In this document: positions 50,400-60,210 of the stretch, one piece after another
Numbering within the stretch: the stretch's first letter is position 1
Layout: the number at the start of each line of letters is the position of its first letter
Program-made: the position numbers and the translations under genes
Source of the DNA: Halorarum halophilum
GTDB lineage: Archaea; Halobacteriota; Halobacteria; Halobacteriales; Haloferacaceae
DNA: 64,000 nt
Assembly (NCBI RefSeq): GCF_013401515.1
Contig: NZ_CP058529.1
Coordinates: 2,170,001 to 2,234,000 of the forward strand
Direction of reading: 5' to 3'
Notes under the pieces: generated by a model
The model's database searches: none
Told to the model about the DNA's origin: nothing
The model's input: the letters and a program-made list of their open reading frames with translations, nothing else

Positions 50400-52699
50400 G
50401 CGGGGGAACGGACGGCCTCCGCTCGATGCGAAGCGGCGGGCGCGAACCCGAGTATGCCCGACGCGGCGCGGAGACTGAACACGACTCCTGGACGTCGATC
50501 CGGCGCCTGCCGGCGCTCGGCGTCGCGCTCGCCGTGGTGGCGTTCCTCTCGGCGTTCCACCACATCCTCGACGTCGTCGGCGGCGTCGAGTTCCTGGTCC
50601 TCGAGGTGCTCGTGACGGCCCTGCTCGCCGTCTGGTTCGCGGGGTTCCTGCGCGAGCGCACCGCGGTCGCGCTGACGGCCGTCGGGCTGGCGATCGCGCT
50701 GATCGCGTACTTCTACTCGGTTCCCCAGAGCGCCCGGTCGCTGTTCACCGCGTCTCGGGTCGCATCGGACGTGCTGGCGCTGCTCACGGGGCTGTCCGTG
50801 CTCCGCCTGCTGAACGTCGGCGCGTGGGCGCTGCTGCTCGCGCCGGCGCCGACGTTCCTCGCGGTGTACCTCGCGGCGCGCGAGCGGTACGTGTGGGCCG
50901 CCGGGGTCGCGGGGCTCACGACCGGCTTCTTCGTCCTGACGGGCGACGTGGGGCCGGCGGCCGCGGTCGCCTGCGCGGCCGGCATCACGATCGCGGTCGG
51001 GTTCGCCGGACTGGCGGCCGCGGGTCGACGCGGCGCCCTCGCCCAGCTCGACACTGTCACCGTCATCGTCGCCGCGATGGTCGTGCTCACCTCGGTCGTC
51101 ACCGTCGTCCCGGGGAGCGCGAACAACCCCGTCCTCCCCGGCGGCGAGAGCCCGTCCGTCGAGTCGAGCGTGGTGTCCAACAGCGACCGCGTCGCCGTCC
51201 TGGGGAGCATCGAACTCTCACCCGCCGTCCGGTTCGTCGTGGAGTCGGACCGCCCGGAGTACTGGCGCGTCGGCTCCTACGACCGCTACACCGGGCAGGG
51301 ATGGGTGCGTACAGGGGACACGAGCCCCTACAGCGAGGGCAGCCTCGATGACCCCCCGGGCGAGTCGGACTCGCTCAGACAGGAGGTGACCGCCCGCTCG
51401 ACGCTCGACGCGATGCCGGCGGCGTGGAAGCCCACGTCCGTCAGCGGGGCGGTGTCGGACACGGCCCAGGTGACCGAGCACGACGGCCTGCGGCCCGGCA
51501 CGTCGCTCCTCGCGAACGACAGCTACGTCGTGGAGAGCGAGGTGCCCAACGCGACCGACGGCCAGCTCCGCCGCGCCGGCACCAACTACCCCGACGAGGT
51601 CGCCTCGCGATACACGCAGCTCCCCAGCAGCACGCCCGACCGCGTCGACGAGCGGACCCGCGAGGTCGTCTCCGAGTCCGGCGCGAACAACCCCTACGAC
51701 GCGGCCGTCGCCGTCGAGGAGTACCTCGAGGCGAACAAGGACTACTCGCTGGACGTGCCGCCACCGAGCGGCGACACGGCCGACCGCTTCCTGTTCGAGA
51801 TGGACGAGGGCTACTGCGTCTACTATGCGACGACGATGGTTGCGATGCTCCGGACGCAGGGCATCCCCGCCCGGTTCGTCACGGGCTACACGTCCGGCCA
51901 GCGCGTCGACGAGGACGAGTGGGTCGTCCGCGGCCTCGACTCGCACGCATGGGTCGAGGTGTACTTCCCCGGCCACGGCTGGATCCGCTTCGATCCGACG
52001 CCGAGCGACCCGCGGGAGTCGGCCGAGACCGAGCGCGTCGAGGCCGCCCGGACCGAGGGCGACGAGAACGTCGACTCGGACGGCTCGGAGAACGGCACCT
52101 ACGAGACGCCCACGCCGACGCCGAGCGAGACGCCCACCCCGAGCGAGAACGGCACCGCGGCGACGCCCGACCCCGGCGAGGTCCGCGGCCCCGGCGGCGG
52201 GCTCGGCAACGCAACGTTCGGGACGCCGAGGGGCGGCGTGCCCGGGTCGGGGGCCGCGACGACGAACGCTACCGACACCGAGGAGGACGAGGGCGGGTGG
52301 GCGCCGACCCGTCGCGACGGGGTGCTCGGCGTCGCCCTGTTCGTCGGCCTCGTCGCCGGCGCCCGCAGGCTCGGGATCACCGAGCGCGCGTACCGCGTCG
52401 TGTGGCTGCTCTATCAGCCGCGACGGGACCCCGACGCGGACGCGGTGCGCGCGTTCCGCCGCCTCGAGTACCTCGGCGCCGTGGCGTACAGACCGCGCCG
52501 GGCCGGCGAGACGCCGCGGGAGTACCTCGACGCGCTCGCCGCCCACGGCTTCGACGAGCGCGTCGGTTCGGTGGGGCGCGCGTACGAACACGCCCGGTAC
52601 GGCGGCGGCGCGAGCGACGGGGAGGCGGACGACGCGGTCGACACGACTGACGCGCTCGTGCGCCGCTACGCCCCGGTGCTCCGCCGGTTCGCCTCCTGA
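50396..52699 (+). CDS. Transglutaminase-like membrane protein with C-terminal DUF4129
   Basis: A 767-residue membrane protein, third gene of the MoxR-DUF58 set. Residues about 35-260 hold six or seven membrane helices; then comes an exported transglutaminase domain with catalytic Cys474 (GYCVYYATTMVAML), His517 (DSHAWVEVYFPGHGW) and Asp533 (RFDPTP). A Thr/Pro/Glu linker and one more membrane helix (near residue 640) lead to a DUF4129 cytoplasmic tail (FRRLEYLGAVAYRPRRAGETPREYL). It probably acts as a protease or cross-linking enzyme at the cell surface. Its start is preceded by a ribosome site and the relay of mini frames. Confidence 0.87.
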   Translation: MSGGTDGLRSMRSGGREPEYARRGAETEHDSWTSIRRLPALGVALAVVAFLSAFHHILDVVGGVEFLVLEVLVTALLAVWFAGFLRERTAVALTAVGLAIALIAYFYSVPQSARSLFTASRVASDVLALLTGLSVLRLLNVGAWALLLAPAPTFLAVYLAARERYVWAAGVAGLTTGFFVLTGDVGPAAAVACAAGITIAVGFAGLAAAGRRGALAQLDTVTVIVAAMVVLTSVVTVVPGSANNPVLPGGESPSVESSVVSNSDRVAVLGSIELSPAVRFVVESDRPEYWRVGSYDRYTGQGWVRTGDTSPYSEGSLDDPPGESDSLRQEVTARSTLDAMPAAWKPTSVSGAVSDTAQVTEHDGLRPGTSLLANDSYVVESEVPNATDGQLRRAGTNYPDEVASRYTQLPSSTPDRVDERTREVVSESGANNPYDAAVAVEEYLEANKDYSLDVPPPSGDTADRFLFEMDEGYCVYYATTMVAMLRTQGIPARFVTGYTSGQRVDEDEWVVRGLDSHAWVEVYFPGHGWIRFDPTPSDPRESAETERVEAARTEGDENVDSDGSENGTYETPTPTPSETPTPSENGTAATPDPGEVRGPGGGLGNATFGTPRGGVPGSGAATTNATDTEEDEGGWAPTRRDGVLGVALFVGLVAGARRLGITERAYRVVWLLYQPRRDPDADAVRAFRRLEYLGAVAYRPRRAGETPREYLDALAAHGFDERVGSVGRAYEHARYGGGASDGEADDAVDTTDALVRRYAPVLRRFAS

Positions 52700-52762
52700 C
52701 CGGGACGGAACGGAACCCGCCGATTCGGGCCTCCTCGGGCCGGGAACCGGGCTACCCGACAC

Positions 52763-52772
52763 TGTTTAATAT
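52763..52772 (+). promoter_or_regulatory. TATA-like box of the aIF1 gene
   Basis: TGTTTAATAT, about 26-35 bases upstream of ATG 52798, in a short AT-rich patch; leaderless or near-leaderless transcript expected. Confidence 0.5.
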
Positions 52773-52785
52773 GGTGGTCCTGTAG

Positions 52786-53091
<306 letters not shown>

Positions 53092-53235
53092 CCGGTACCT
53101 GAACACCCGCCCGTCGAGCGTCTTCTTTCGAACGACACCGTCCGCCAGCGGACGCGCCGCCCCCCGTTCCGCCGACGTCCGGTCTGCGTTCCGTCGAGGA
53201 ACGTATTTCCGACGCGGAGCCGAACCCGTCGACGA

Positions 53236-55377
53236 ATGCGTCCCTGGACTCCCGTCCTCGTCGCCCTCCTCGTCCTCTCGACCGTCGCGCCGGCGGCCGG
53301 TGCCACCGCGCCCGTCGGCCCCGCCTCCCCGCCCGGGTCGACCACGTCGTCGACGGCGTCGACCGATCTCGCGAACGCGACGGTCGTCGACGGGGCGGAC
53401 GCCACCGCCGCCACCCGCGAGATCCGCCTCGATTCGACGCTGGAACTGACGCCCGACCGGCCGGGCGAGATCGACGTCACGCTCCGGTTCACCGTCCCCG
53501 AGGAGGTCTCGTCGCTCTCGACCACCCTCTCGCCGAGCGCCGAGGTCGTCTCCACGTCCGGCTTCTCCGCGGGGGAGGGGACGAACCGGTACGAGTGGGA
53601 CGAGCGGACCGAGGCGCCGACGCTCACCTACCGGATCCCGGCCAACCGAACGACCGAAACCGTGCGGTTCGCCGGCGACGCGGGGGCGACGAACCGAACC
53701 GGCGTCCCGAGAGCGGGTCCTGCGAAGTCGGTCGACGCGACGGGAGCCCAGTCCGCCGGCTACCTGTTCGTCGACACCGGCCCCTGGGCGCTCGTGGGGA
53801 CGCCGAACCCCGGCGTCCAGTGGCGCTATCGGGGCGACGCGCTCTCGCTGAACCGGACGACGACCGTCGCCGGCGAGGGCGCGGCCGGCGACCGGATGGC
53901 GTTCCTCGGGAGCCAGAAGACCCACACCAGACGGGCGAACGGCCAGACGTTCCGGCTCGTCGTCCCAAAGGCGGCCGACATGGCCGAGGACCCCGAGACG
54001 GTGCTGGACTCGCTGGCGGACGTCTCGGGATCACTCCGGGTGGGCGACCGCGACGAGACTGTGTTCCTGATCGCCGCGCCCGCGGGACCGAACTGGGGTG
54101 TCCGCGGGCTCCAGACGGGCGACGCGGACGCCTGGGTCGGGGCCGAGGAGCGGCTGGACACGCCGCAGAACGCCTGGATCCACGAGTACGTCCACATGAG
54201 ACAGGGGTTCGAGACGACGACCTCGGCGAGGTGGGTCGTCGAGGGGAGCGCCGACTACTACGCGGCGCTGTTCACGCTCCGACAGGAACGGATTGGCTTC
54301 TCCGAGTTCGCCGCCGACCTGGCGCGCGGGCACCGGGACCCGTACGCCGACGCGGTGCTCACGGAGCCGGGGACGTGGGGGACCGAACACGGCGCGGGAG
54401 CGCAGTACGTGAAGGGGTCGCTCGTGACGGGCGAACTCGACCGCCGCACCCGCCTCGCGACCGACGGCGGCGGGACGTTCGGCTCGGTGCTCGCGCGGCT
54501 GAACGCCCGGTCCGAGCCGGTGACGAGCGAGATGTTCCTGAACGCCGTCGAGGAGGTGGGCGGCGACGGGGTCGCTGATACTGCGGACAGGTACACCCAA
54601 ACTTCGTCGGTGCCCGAGATGTGGTCGCAGCCCGACCACGACGAGGCGTTCGGGGAGCTCCCGGCCCGCGTCGCGTTCACCCCGCCCGACGCCGCGGTCG
54701 TGAGCGGGCCGTACCGGAACGGGACCCGCGCCGCGCCGCTGTCGCTCGCGACCGGCGAGACGCTGACCCTCCGGACGGCGGCCGAGAACGTCGGCGGCGC
54801 GACCGGCGAGTACCTGCTCACGCTCCGGGTCGACGGCGAGCCGGCGGCCGAGGCGACCGGTCGGCTCGACCCCGGCGAGCGGACGAACGTCTCGGTCTCG
54901 CACACCTTCGAGCAACCGGGGACGTACACGGTGTCTGTCGCGGGGCGGAGCTATCGGGTCGAGGTGCACGAACCGGCCGACCCGTCGGTCGTCTCGGTCC
55001 GGGCGAACCGGACGACGGTCGGGACGAACGAGACGGTCAGGGTGACCGCGACGGTGTCCAACGACGCGGCGGTGCCGGCCGGGGGCGAGGTGCCGGTGGT
55101 CGTCGACGGCGAGCGCGTCCGGACCGAGGCGGTCCGGCTGGCGCCGAACGCGACGCGGGAGCTGTCAGTCCTCGTCCGGTTCTCGGAACCCGGCGAGCAC
55201 CGCGTCTCGTTCGACGACGAGGGCACGACCGTGACCGTGCGGGGCGACGGTGTCGTCGGAACCGACGTGACGATGCCCGGATTCGGGGCGGCAACTGCGC
55301 TCGGGGCGCTCGGTTCGGTCGCTGTACTCGGGGCGGTGCTGTCGGCGCTGTCGGGGCGACGACGGCGAGATCGATAG
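53236..55377 (+). CDS. Secreted gluzincin-like metalloprotease with PGF-type C-terminal anchor
   Basis: A 713-residue exported protein. It has a signal peptide, a beta-rich N-terminal domain as in M1 enzymes, then HEYVH (His316, Glu317, His320) followed by Glu336 in VVEGSADYYA. The zinc ligands are separated by 15 residues, fewer than the 18 of M1 aminopeptidases, so the subfamily is uncertain. Residues about 500-680 contain CARDB-like beta domains. The C-terminus has PGFG near residue 681, a hydrophobic helix and RRRRDR, the layout of PGF-CTERM proteins processed by archaeosortase ArtA. It is probably attached to the surface; the substrate is unknown. Confidence 0.75.
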   Translation: MRPWTPVLVALLVLSTVAPAAGATAPVGPASPPGSTTSSTASTDLANATVVDGADATAATREIRLDSTLELTPDRPGEIDVTLRFTVPEEVSSLSTTLSPSAEVVSTSGFSAGEGTNRYEWDERTEAPTLTYRIPANRTTETVRFAGDAGATNRTGVPRAGPAKSVDATGAQSAGYLFVDTGPWALVGTPNPGVQWRYRGDALSLNRTTTVAGEGAAGDRMAFLGSQKTHTRRANGQTFRLVVPKAADMAEDPETVLDSLADVSGSLRVGDRDETVFLIAAPAGPNWGVRGLQTGDADAWVGAEERLDTPQNAWIHEYVHMRQGFETTTSARWVVEGSADYYAALFTLRQERIGFSEFAADLARGHRDPYADAVLTEPGTWGTEHGAGAQYVKGSLVTGELDRRTRLATDGGGTFGSVLARLNARSEPVTSEMFLNAVEEVGGDGVADTADRYTQTSSVPEMWSQPDHDEAFGELPARVAFTPPDAAVVSGPYRNGTRAAPLSLATGETLTLRTAAENVGGATGEYLLTLRVDGEPAAEATGRLDPGERTNVSVSHTFEQPGTYTVSVAGRSYRVEVHEPADPSVVSVRANRTTVGTNETVRVTATVSNDAAVPAGGEVPVVVDGERVRTEAVRLAPNATRELSVLVRFSEPGEHRVSFDDEGTTVTVRGDGVVGTDVTMPGFGAATALGALGSVAVLGAVLSALSGRRRRDR

Positions 55378-55433
55378 GGGAAGGAGACGACGCCAGTCGG
55401 GAAAGGGGAGACGAGTCGCGCTAGCGGTCGCGG

Positions 55434-55793
55434 TCAGAACGGCGACTGCGGTCCCTCGTCGGCCTCGCCCTCGGGGGCGTCGGTCTCGAGGTCGCCCTCC
55501 CACTCGGTGAGGCCGCCGGCCATGCTCTCGACGGTGGCGTCGGCGGTGCCCTCGAAGGACTTGATGAGCCGCGCGGCCTGCACGCTGGCCTTGCCGTGCG
55601 GGCAGACAGTGACGATGCGCTCGGCGCCGCTGAGCCCCTCGACGCGGTCGGGGAGTTCCTGGAACGGGACGTTCTCTGAGTCCGGGATGTGTCCCCCCGC
55701 GAACGCCCGCGGGGACCTGATGTCCACCACGCGCACGTCCGCCCCGTCCTCGAGGAGTTCCTCGACGTCGGTCGGGGAGAGTTCGCCGTCCAT
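55434..55793 (-). CDS. Rhodanese-like sulfurtransferase
   Basis: A 119-residue single-domain rhodanese. DVRVVDIRSPRAFAGGHIPDSENVP is the typical front part, and the active-site loop VTVCPHGKASVQ puts the sulfur-carrying Cys at 64. Start 55793 gives MDGELSPTDVEELL, the usual opening; the long upstream extension is not protein-like. It ends with an acidic tail. It may deliver sulfur for cofactor or tRNA modification. Confidence 0.88.
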   Translation of the reverse strand: MDGELSPTDVEELLEDGADVRVVDIRSPRAFAGGHIPDSENVPFQELPDRVEGLSGAERIVTVCPHGKASVQAARLIKSFEGTADATVESMAGGLTEWEGDLETDAPEGEADEGPQSPF

Positions 55794-55890
55794 GGGCGTG
55801 TGAAGTCGGCCGGGGAGGAAAAGTACGTCGCCGAGTACGTTGGAGCCCAATCGGCTCGTTCCGATGAAGGACGCACGGTCAGCGCATTCT

Positions 55891-55949
55891 TGCGGGTGGC
55901 GCGCGTGACTGCGAGCCCGGAGGGCGAGCACTCGCGCGCGAGGGATGAG
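55891..55949. repeat. Dispersed hairpin element, copy 1
   Basis: About 59 bases that match 60948-61007 closely. Outer arms GCGCGCG/CGCGCGC enclose an inner hairpin GCCC-GGA-GGGC, and the element ends in GAGGGATGAG. It lies in the spacer between two minus-strand genes. Confidence 0.6.
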
Positions 55950-56089
55950 AAGCACAGCGAGCGTCAGCGAGCGAGCATCGCAGTCGGCTGGGGAGGCCGG
56001 TGGTGTCTCGTCACGCCAAGCAGTTGTCCACCACTACTCCCTAACCGAAGCGACGACGTACCTACCCGAACCTCGACGACACCGGGAAT

Positions 56090-56752
56090 TCAGAGAAGAT
56101 CTTCCTCGCTCGCCAGCAATACGCCCTCTATAGTAGCGTCGTTCGTCGACCCCTCCCGCGCCACCTCGACCGCCTCCGCCACCGGCACCGACCGCGGCGT
56201 CAGGAACTCGTTGTCGTCGAGCGACTGCTCGGCCGGCGTCAGGTCCTCGGCGAACACGAACGCCCGGCGGTGGCGCAACAGCCCCGTGCAGCACCACACC
56301 TCCTGCAGGAGCGCGGTGCTCCCTGCCTGGAACCCGGTTTCCTCCTGGAGTTCGCGCTCCGCGGCGGCCGTGTACGACTCGCCGGCCTCGACGATGCCGG
56401 CCGGGAGTTCGAGCTGCGTCCGCCGGATCGTCGGCCGGTACTGCTCGACGAACAGCAACTGATCGTCGGCGCGGGCGACGACGACGACCGCGCTGGCGAG
56501 TTCGGCCCAGTAGTAGCGCTTCCGGGAACCGTTCGGCTGTTCGACGAGGTCGTAGCCGGCGGTCACCCAGCCCGTCTCGTACTCCACGGCGCTCTCGACG
56601 ACCGGCCACTCGGGCTCGCCGGGCCAGGAGTGTCGTCGGCCGTCGTCGAACGCCGGCGGTTCGGTGGGATCGCGGTCGTTGGTCGGATCACTGTCGCCGG
56701 ACCCGTCGGTGTCTTCGGTCGGGTCGCGGTCGTCGGTCGGGTCGTCGCTCAT
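56090..56752 (-). CDS. Nudix hydrolase (ADP-ribose pyrophosphatase-like)
   Basis: A 220-residue protein. Residues 1-40 are a disordered acidic tail with repeated PTDDRDPTE-like blocks. The Nudix domain has LLFVEQYRPTIRRTQLELPAG (99-119) and a full Nudix box at 119-141 (GIVEAGES...REL.EETGF). The proline-containing strand before the box is usual for ADP-ribose/ADP-sugar pyrophosphatases. It overlaps the upstream membrane-anchored gene by four bases. Confidence 0.85.
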   Translation of the reverse strand: MSDDPTDDRDPTEDTDGSGDSDPTNDRDPTEPPAFDDGRRHSWPGEPEWPVVESAVEYETGWVTAGYDLVEQPNGSRKRYYWAELASAVVVVARADDQLLFVEQYRPTIRRTQLELPAGIVEAGESYTAAAERELQEETGFQAGSTALLQEVWCCTGLLRHRRAFVFAEDLTPAEQSLDDNEFLTPRSVPVAEAVEVAREGSTNDATIEGVLLASEEDLL

Positions 56753-57132
56753 TCCTGGATCACCTCGATGCGGTATCTAGTCCCCTCGTACGTCACGAAC
56801 GCGGCGTCCTCTGTCGTCGCGCCAGCCGGCGCGAACTCCCGGAGCGACTGGAGTTCGTCGAACGGCGAGTTCGTGAACGCCTCCTTGAGTCCCCACGGCC
56901 CGCGCCGGTAGGCCGACGACCGGCCGTCGTCGCTCGCCAGCGCCTCGAACAGGTACGGGTACTGCTGCTGCGAGAAGTTGCCCACGTCGAGCGCCGGGCC
57001 GTCGTCCGCCTCGTTCGCGGCGAGGTAGTACGGGTCCCCCGCGGCGAGGAACTGCGGGAGCGCCCCCAGCGCCAGCAGCGCGACGACGACGCCGACGAGG
57101 AGGAGGAGCCCGTTCCGGGCGATGGGTCGCAT
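56749..57132 (-). CDS. Membrane-anchored haloarchaeal protein, unknown function
   Basis: A 127-residue protein with one N-terminal membrane helix (residues 8-27), then a soluble outside part (YYLAANEADDGPALDVGNFSQQQYPYLFEAL, FTNSPFDELQSLREFAP, AFVTYEGTRYRIEVIQE). The pattern is conserved in haloarchaea as far as I recall, but no function is known. ATG 57132 is the first start with a following membrane helix. It is translationally coupled to the Nudix gene. Confidence 0.7.
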   Translation of the reverse strand: MRPIARNGLLLLVGVVVALLALGALPQFLAAGDPYYLAANEADDGPALDVGNFSQQQYPYLFEALASDDGRSSAYRRGPWGLKEAFTNSPFDELQSLREFAPAGATTEDAAFVTYEGTRYRIEVIQE

Positions 57133-57163
57133 ACGTCGGCTTCGGCGGGCCGTCGCAAACCGG

Positions 57164-57712
57164 TTACGCCTCGCGGTCGTCGGTCCCGGACTGTTCGTCG
57201 TCGCCCTCGCGTTCGTCCTCGAGGCCGTCCGCGTCGGTTCCGTCCCCCCCGTCCTCGACGGTCCCGTTCTCCCCGTCATCGCCCGTCGAGACGTGTTCGC
57301 GGTACACCCGACCGAACGCCCGACGGCGGAGCGTCCCCAGCGCGGCCTCCCGCTCCTCGTGGAACGTCGCCGCGACAGCCACGCCGCCCTCGCCGGCGAA
57401 CGGCACCGGGTGCCAGACGACCCGCTCGACGTTCTCGCTGCCGGCGACGTCCGACTCGTACTCGGGGTGTGAGTCGAGCCACTCCTCGAACTCCTCGCTC
57501 GTGCCGACGTGCACGCGGAGGAGCGAGGCGAACAGCGCGTCCCGGACCGTCTCGATCACCTCGCGGGTGACGCGTTCGCCGTACTCCTCGCGGTCGAACT
57601 CCATCGCCTTCGCGGCCTCGCGGACGGCGACTTTCGCCGCCGGCACGAGCTCGTCGTACTCCTCCCGCGCCTCGTCCGGCGTCTCGGGCGCCAGCGTCCC
57701 CTCGGTGTCCAT
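57164..57712 (-). CDS. Haloarchaeal conserved protein (probable DUF5809)
   Basis: A 182-residue acidic protein. Conserved core: GTLAPETPDEAREEYDELVPAAK at the start, KAMEFDREEYGERVT, HVGTSEEFEEWLDSHPEYE and VERVVWHPVPFAG. The last 50 residues are a disordered Asp/Glu/Gly tail. From memory this is DUF5809. It is next to the DUF5810 gene, a pairing that recurs in haloarchaea. Function unknown. Confidence 0.72.
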   Translation of the reverse strand: MDTEGTLAPETPDEAREEYDELVPAAKVAVREAAKAMEFDREEYGERVTREVIETVRDALFASLLRVHVGTSEEFEEWLDSHPEYESDVAGSENVERVVWHPVPFAGEGGVAVAATFHEEREAALGTLRRRAFGRVYREHVSTGDDGENGTVEDGGDGTDADGLEDEREGDDEQSGTDDREA

Positions 57713-57735
57713 GTCCGGCTAGGCGGACGGCCGAA

Positions 57736-58245
57736 TCAAGAGTCGTTCCCTTCGGCGGCGTCCTCGTCCGGTTCGGCGTCGGATTCGGTGTCCGCCTCGT
57801 CGTCCGTCTCCCCTCCCCGGTCCTCCCCCTCCTCCTCGTCCAGTCCGTACATCTCCTCGGTCAGTTCCTGCGCGTCCTGGAGCACCGACTCGACAGCCTC
57901 GTCCGCGACGCCCTGCGCCATCCCCTCGAACCCCCCGGTGCCCGCACCGGCCGGTCCCCGGCCGCCCGGAGCGCCCTGGTCGAAGTCGGGGGCGCTCCCG
58001 TGGTCGTGACCGTGGCCGCCCCCTCCGGTGGTGTCCTCGAACACCTCGTCGTACTCCGTCTCCTCGGCGTGGTCGGTGACGCGGTCCGCGAGTTCGGCGG
58101 GCGTCTCCCCGCCCCAGCCGGGGACGTGCTCGTCGAGCCACGCCTCGTGTTCGTCCTCCCGGAGCATCGCCGTGAACGCGAGGTGGTTCGCGAGGTGCTC
58201 GCCGTCCTGCTGGGGGACATCGCAGACCGGACAGGCGTATCCCAT
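57736..58245 (-). CDS. Haloarchaeal zinc-finger protein (probable DUF5810)
   Basis: A 169-residue protein opening with a C2H2-like finger (CPVC...HLANHLAFTAML), then DEHEAWLDEHVPGWGGETPAELADRVTDHA, a Gly/His-rich linker, a helix (DEAVESVLQDAQELTEEMYG) and an acidic tail. From memory DUF5810. Start 58245 puts the finger at residue 5. It is 23 bases upstream of the DUF5809 gene in the same direction, so the pair is an operon. Confidence 0.75.
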   Translation of the reverse strand: MGYACPVCDVPQQDGEHLANHLAFTAMLREDEHEAWLDEHVPGWGGETPAELADRVTDHAEETEYDEVFEDTTGGGGHGHDHGSAPDFDQGAPGGRGPAGAGTGGFEGMAQGVADEAVESVLQDAQELTEEMYGLDEEEGEDRGGETDDEADTESDAEPDEDAAEGNDS

Positions 58246-58373
58246 GCTCACGGCTGCGGGCGCGAGGGGGATAACGCCTGTCGTCTCGTGGAGGGGCTGC
58301 GGGGGTGGAGACAGTCGAGGGCGACGCAATCGGGACGACGGGCGGGCGTCCGGCGGCGGTCGAACCCGCCGGG

Positions 58374-58381
58374 ATTTAAGG
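58374..58381 (+). promoter_or_regulatory. TATA-like box of the UspA gene
   Basis: ATTTAAGG lies 25 bases upstream of ATG 58406; leaderless transcript expected. Confidence 0.55.
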
Positions 58382-58405
58382 CGCGAACGGGCGTTACGGC
58401 GCACG

Positions 58406-58852
58406 ATGTTCGACACCATCGTCGTCGCCACGGACGGCTCCGAGAGCGTCGGGCGGGCGGTGGACGTGGCGCTCGACCTCGCGGAGAAGTTCGACGCGGC
58501 GGTCCACGCGCTGTACGTCGTCGACGCCAGCGAGGTCGACTCCTCGCCCGACGCGGTGCGCGAGGACATGCGCCACGCCCTCCAGGAGCGCGGCGGCGAG
58601 GCCATCGTCGGCGTCCAGAAGCGGGCCAAGCGCGACGTGACCGCCGTCGTCCGCGAGGGACGACCCGCCAACGAGATCTCCGAGTACGCCCGCGAGATCG
58701 ACGCCGACCTCGTCGCGACCGGCACGCGCGGCCGACACGGCGAGAACCGGTTCCTCATCGGCAGCGTCGCCGAGCGCGTCGTCCGTACCTGTCCGACGCC
58801 GGTGCTGACGGTCCGGCAACTGGAGGGCGGCGACGCGGCGGACGCGGCCTGA
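58406..58852 (+). CDS. Universal stress protein, UspA family
   Basis: A 148-residue single-domain Usp. It has the ATP-binding type motif GTRGRHGENRFLIGSVAERVV followed by TCPTPVLTV, and the opening MFDTIVVATDGSESV. Such proteins help survival under stress. ATG 58406 is supported by the TATA box 25 bases upstream. It is divergent from the DUF5810/DUF5809 pair. Confidence 0.92.
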   Translation: MFDTIVVATDGSESVGRAVDVALDLAEKFDAAVHALYVVDASEVDSSPDAVREDMRHALQERGGEAIVGVQKRAKRDVTAVVREGRPANEISEYAREIDADLVATGTRGRHGENRFLIGSVAERVVRTCPTPVLTVRQLEGGDAADAA

Positions 58853-58919
58853 TCGAGCGACCGAACCGGACCGGCGGGGCTAACGCCGGTGTTTTCTTCC
58901 CCGGACGTGGACGAGTGGT

Positions 58920-60179
58920 ATGGACGACGCACTCATCGACACGGACTCCCTCTCGCTGGAGCGCAAGTCGAAGCTCCCCGGCAAGGGGTTCTTCTACCCC
59001 GACTCGCTGGACGAGGATCGCCAGGAGGAGCGCGCGAAGGAGGCGCTCGAGGGCGCCGAGGTCGTGGTCATCACCGACTCGGACGCCGACGGCCTCGGCT
59101 GCGTCGCGCTGATCCGCGAGGCGTACGACGCCGCGCTCGACGTCGCGCCGTTCGAGGAGCGCCTGCGCGAACGCCTCGCCGGGGAGGACGACGGCGACGA
59201 CGCGACGGCCGACGACGACGCCGTGGATGAGGGAGAATCCACGGAGGCCGAGGAGGACGAGGAGTTCGAGGAGTCCCCCGTCGCGCTACTCCCCTCGGGC
59301 CCCCACTCCTTCGAGGAGGACCTGGAGTACGCCGCCGAGTACCTCGAACCCGACGCGGACGTGTTCGTCTGCGACATCGCCCCGGACGCGTTCGAGTACG
59401 TCGAGGAGGACCTCCGGACGGTCGTGCGGCGCGCGGACGAGGTGCGGTGGTTCGACCACCACCAGTGGGACGAGGAACTCGCCGAATCCGTCCGGGCGCT
59501 GGGGATCGACCTCGTCGTCGGCGACAGCGAGGAGGAGTGCTCGACGGACGTGACGCTCCGCTCGCTCGACTACGACTTCCCGGAGCGGTTCGCCGAACTC
59601 GCGGCGGTCACGCGGGACCACGACCTCTGGCTGAAGGCCGACGAGCGCAGCGACGACGTCGCCGACTACGCCTACTGGACCGACGCCGAGGAGTACGCCG
59701 CCGTCGTCGGCGCCTACGGCGTCGACCTCCCGCCGGCCGTCGAGGAGTACATCACCGAGCGCCGCGTCGAGAAGGAACTGCTCATCGAGAAGGCGGTCGG
59801 GCGGGCCGACGAGCACGAGGTCGGCGACTGGTCGGTCGGCGTCACCTACGGCCGCTGCTCGCAGAACGAGGTCGCTGAGACGCTCCGCCAGCAGGGGATG
59901 GACGCCGCGGTGATCGTAAAACCCGCCGGCAGCGTCTCGGTCCGCGGCTCGGAGGGGTTCCGCCGGTGCCACGAGGTCGCCGGCGCGGTGGGCGGCGGCG
60001 GGCACCCGCAGGCCGCCGGCTGCAAGCCGGACATCTACGACGACATGCTGGACTACGCGCACCACTGGACGACGGAGGGTCGCGCGACCAAGCGCGTGCT
60101 CCTCCGGGAGTTCGAGCGCCTCGCCGAGGAGGAGGCCGAACACCGGGAGGCGATTGACGACGGCGACGCGGCGGAGTAA
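58920..60179 (+). CDS. DHH family phosphoesterase (RecJ/GdpP-like)
   Basis: A 419-residue cytoplasmic phosphoesterase. DHH motifs: ITDSDADGLG (51-60), CDIAP, WFDHHQWD near 178, and the DHHA1-type substrate loop AVGGGGHPQAAGC near 360. An acidic insertion (residues about 85-120) separates the first motifs. Archaeal members include RecJ-like nucleases linked to the replisome and cyclic dinucleotide or oligonucleotide phosphodiesterases; I cannot choose between them. Confidence 0.87.
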   Translation: MDDALIDTDSLSLERKSKLPGKGFFYPDSLDEDRQEERAKEALEGAEVVVITDSDADGLGCVALIREAYDAALDVAPFEERLRERLAGEDDGDDATADDDAVDEGESTEAEEDEEFEESPVALLPSGPHSFEEDLEYAAEYLEPDADVFVCDIAPDAFEYVEEDLRTVVRRADEVRWFDHHQWDEELAESVRALGIDLVVGDSEEECSTDVTLRSLDYDFPERFAELAAVTRDHDLWLKADERSDDVADYAYWTDAEEYAAVVGAYGVDLPPAVEEYITERRVEKELLIEKAVGRADEHEVGDWSVGVTYGRCSQNEVAETLRQQGMDAAVIVKPAGSVSVRGSEGFRRCHEVAGAVGGGGHPQAAGCKPDIYDDMLDYAHHWTTEGRATKRVLLREFERLAEEEAEHREAIDDGDAAE

Positions 60180-60210
60180 CCGGTCGGTTCGGTCGGCTTC
60201 GGGTTCCCGT

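Noticed and set aside
50274-50400. CRISPR-like array from the repeated GGAGGTG...GTGAGC units
   Set aside because: Only three degenerate units of about 19 bases, coinciding with ribosome sites and start codons in frame with stop overlaps; a translation structure explains them.
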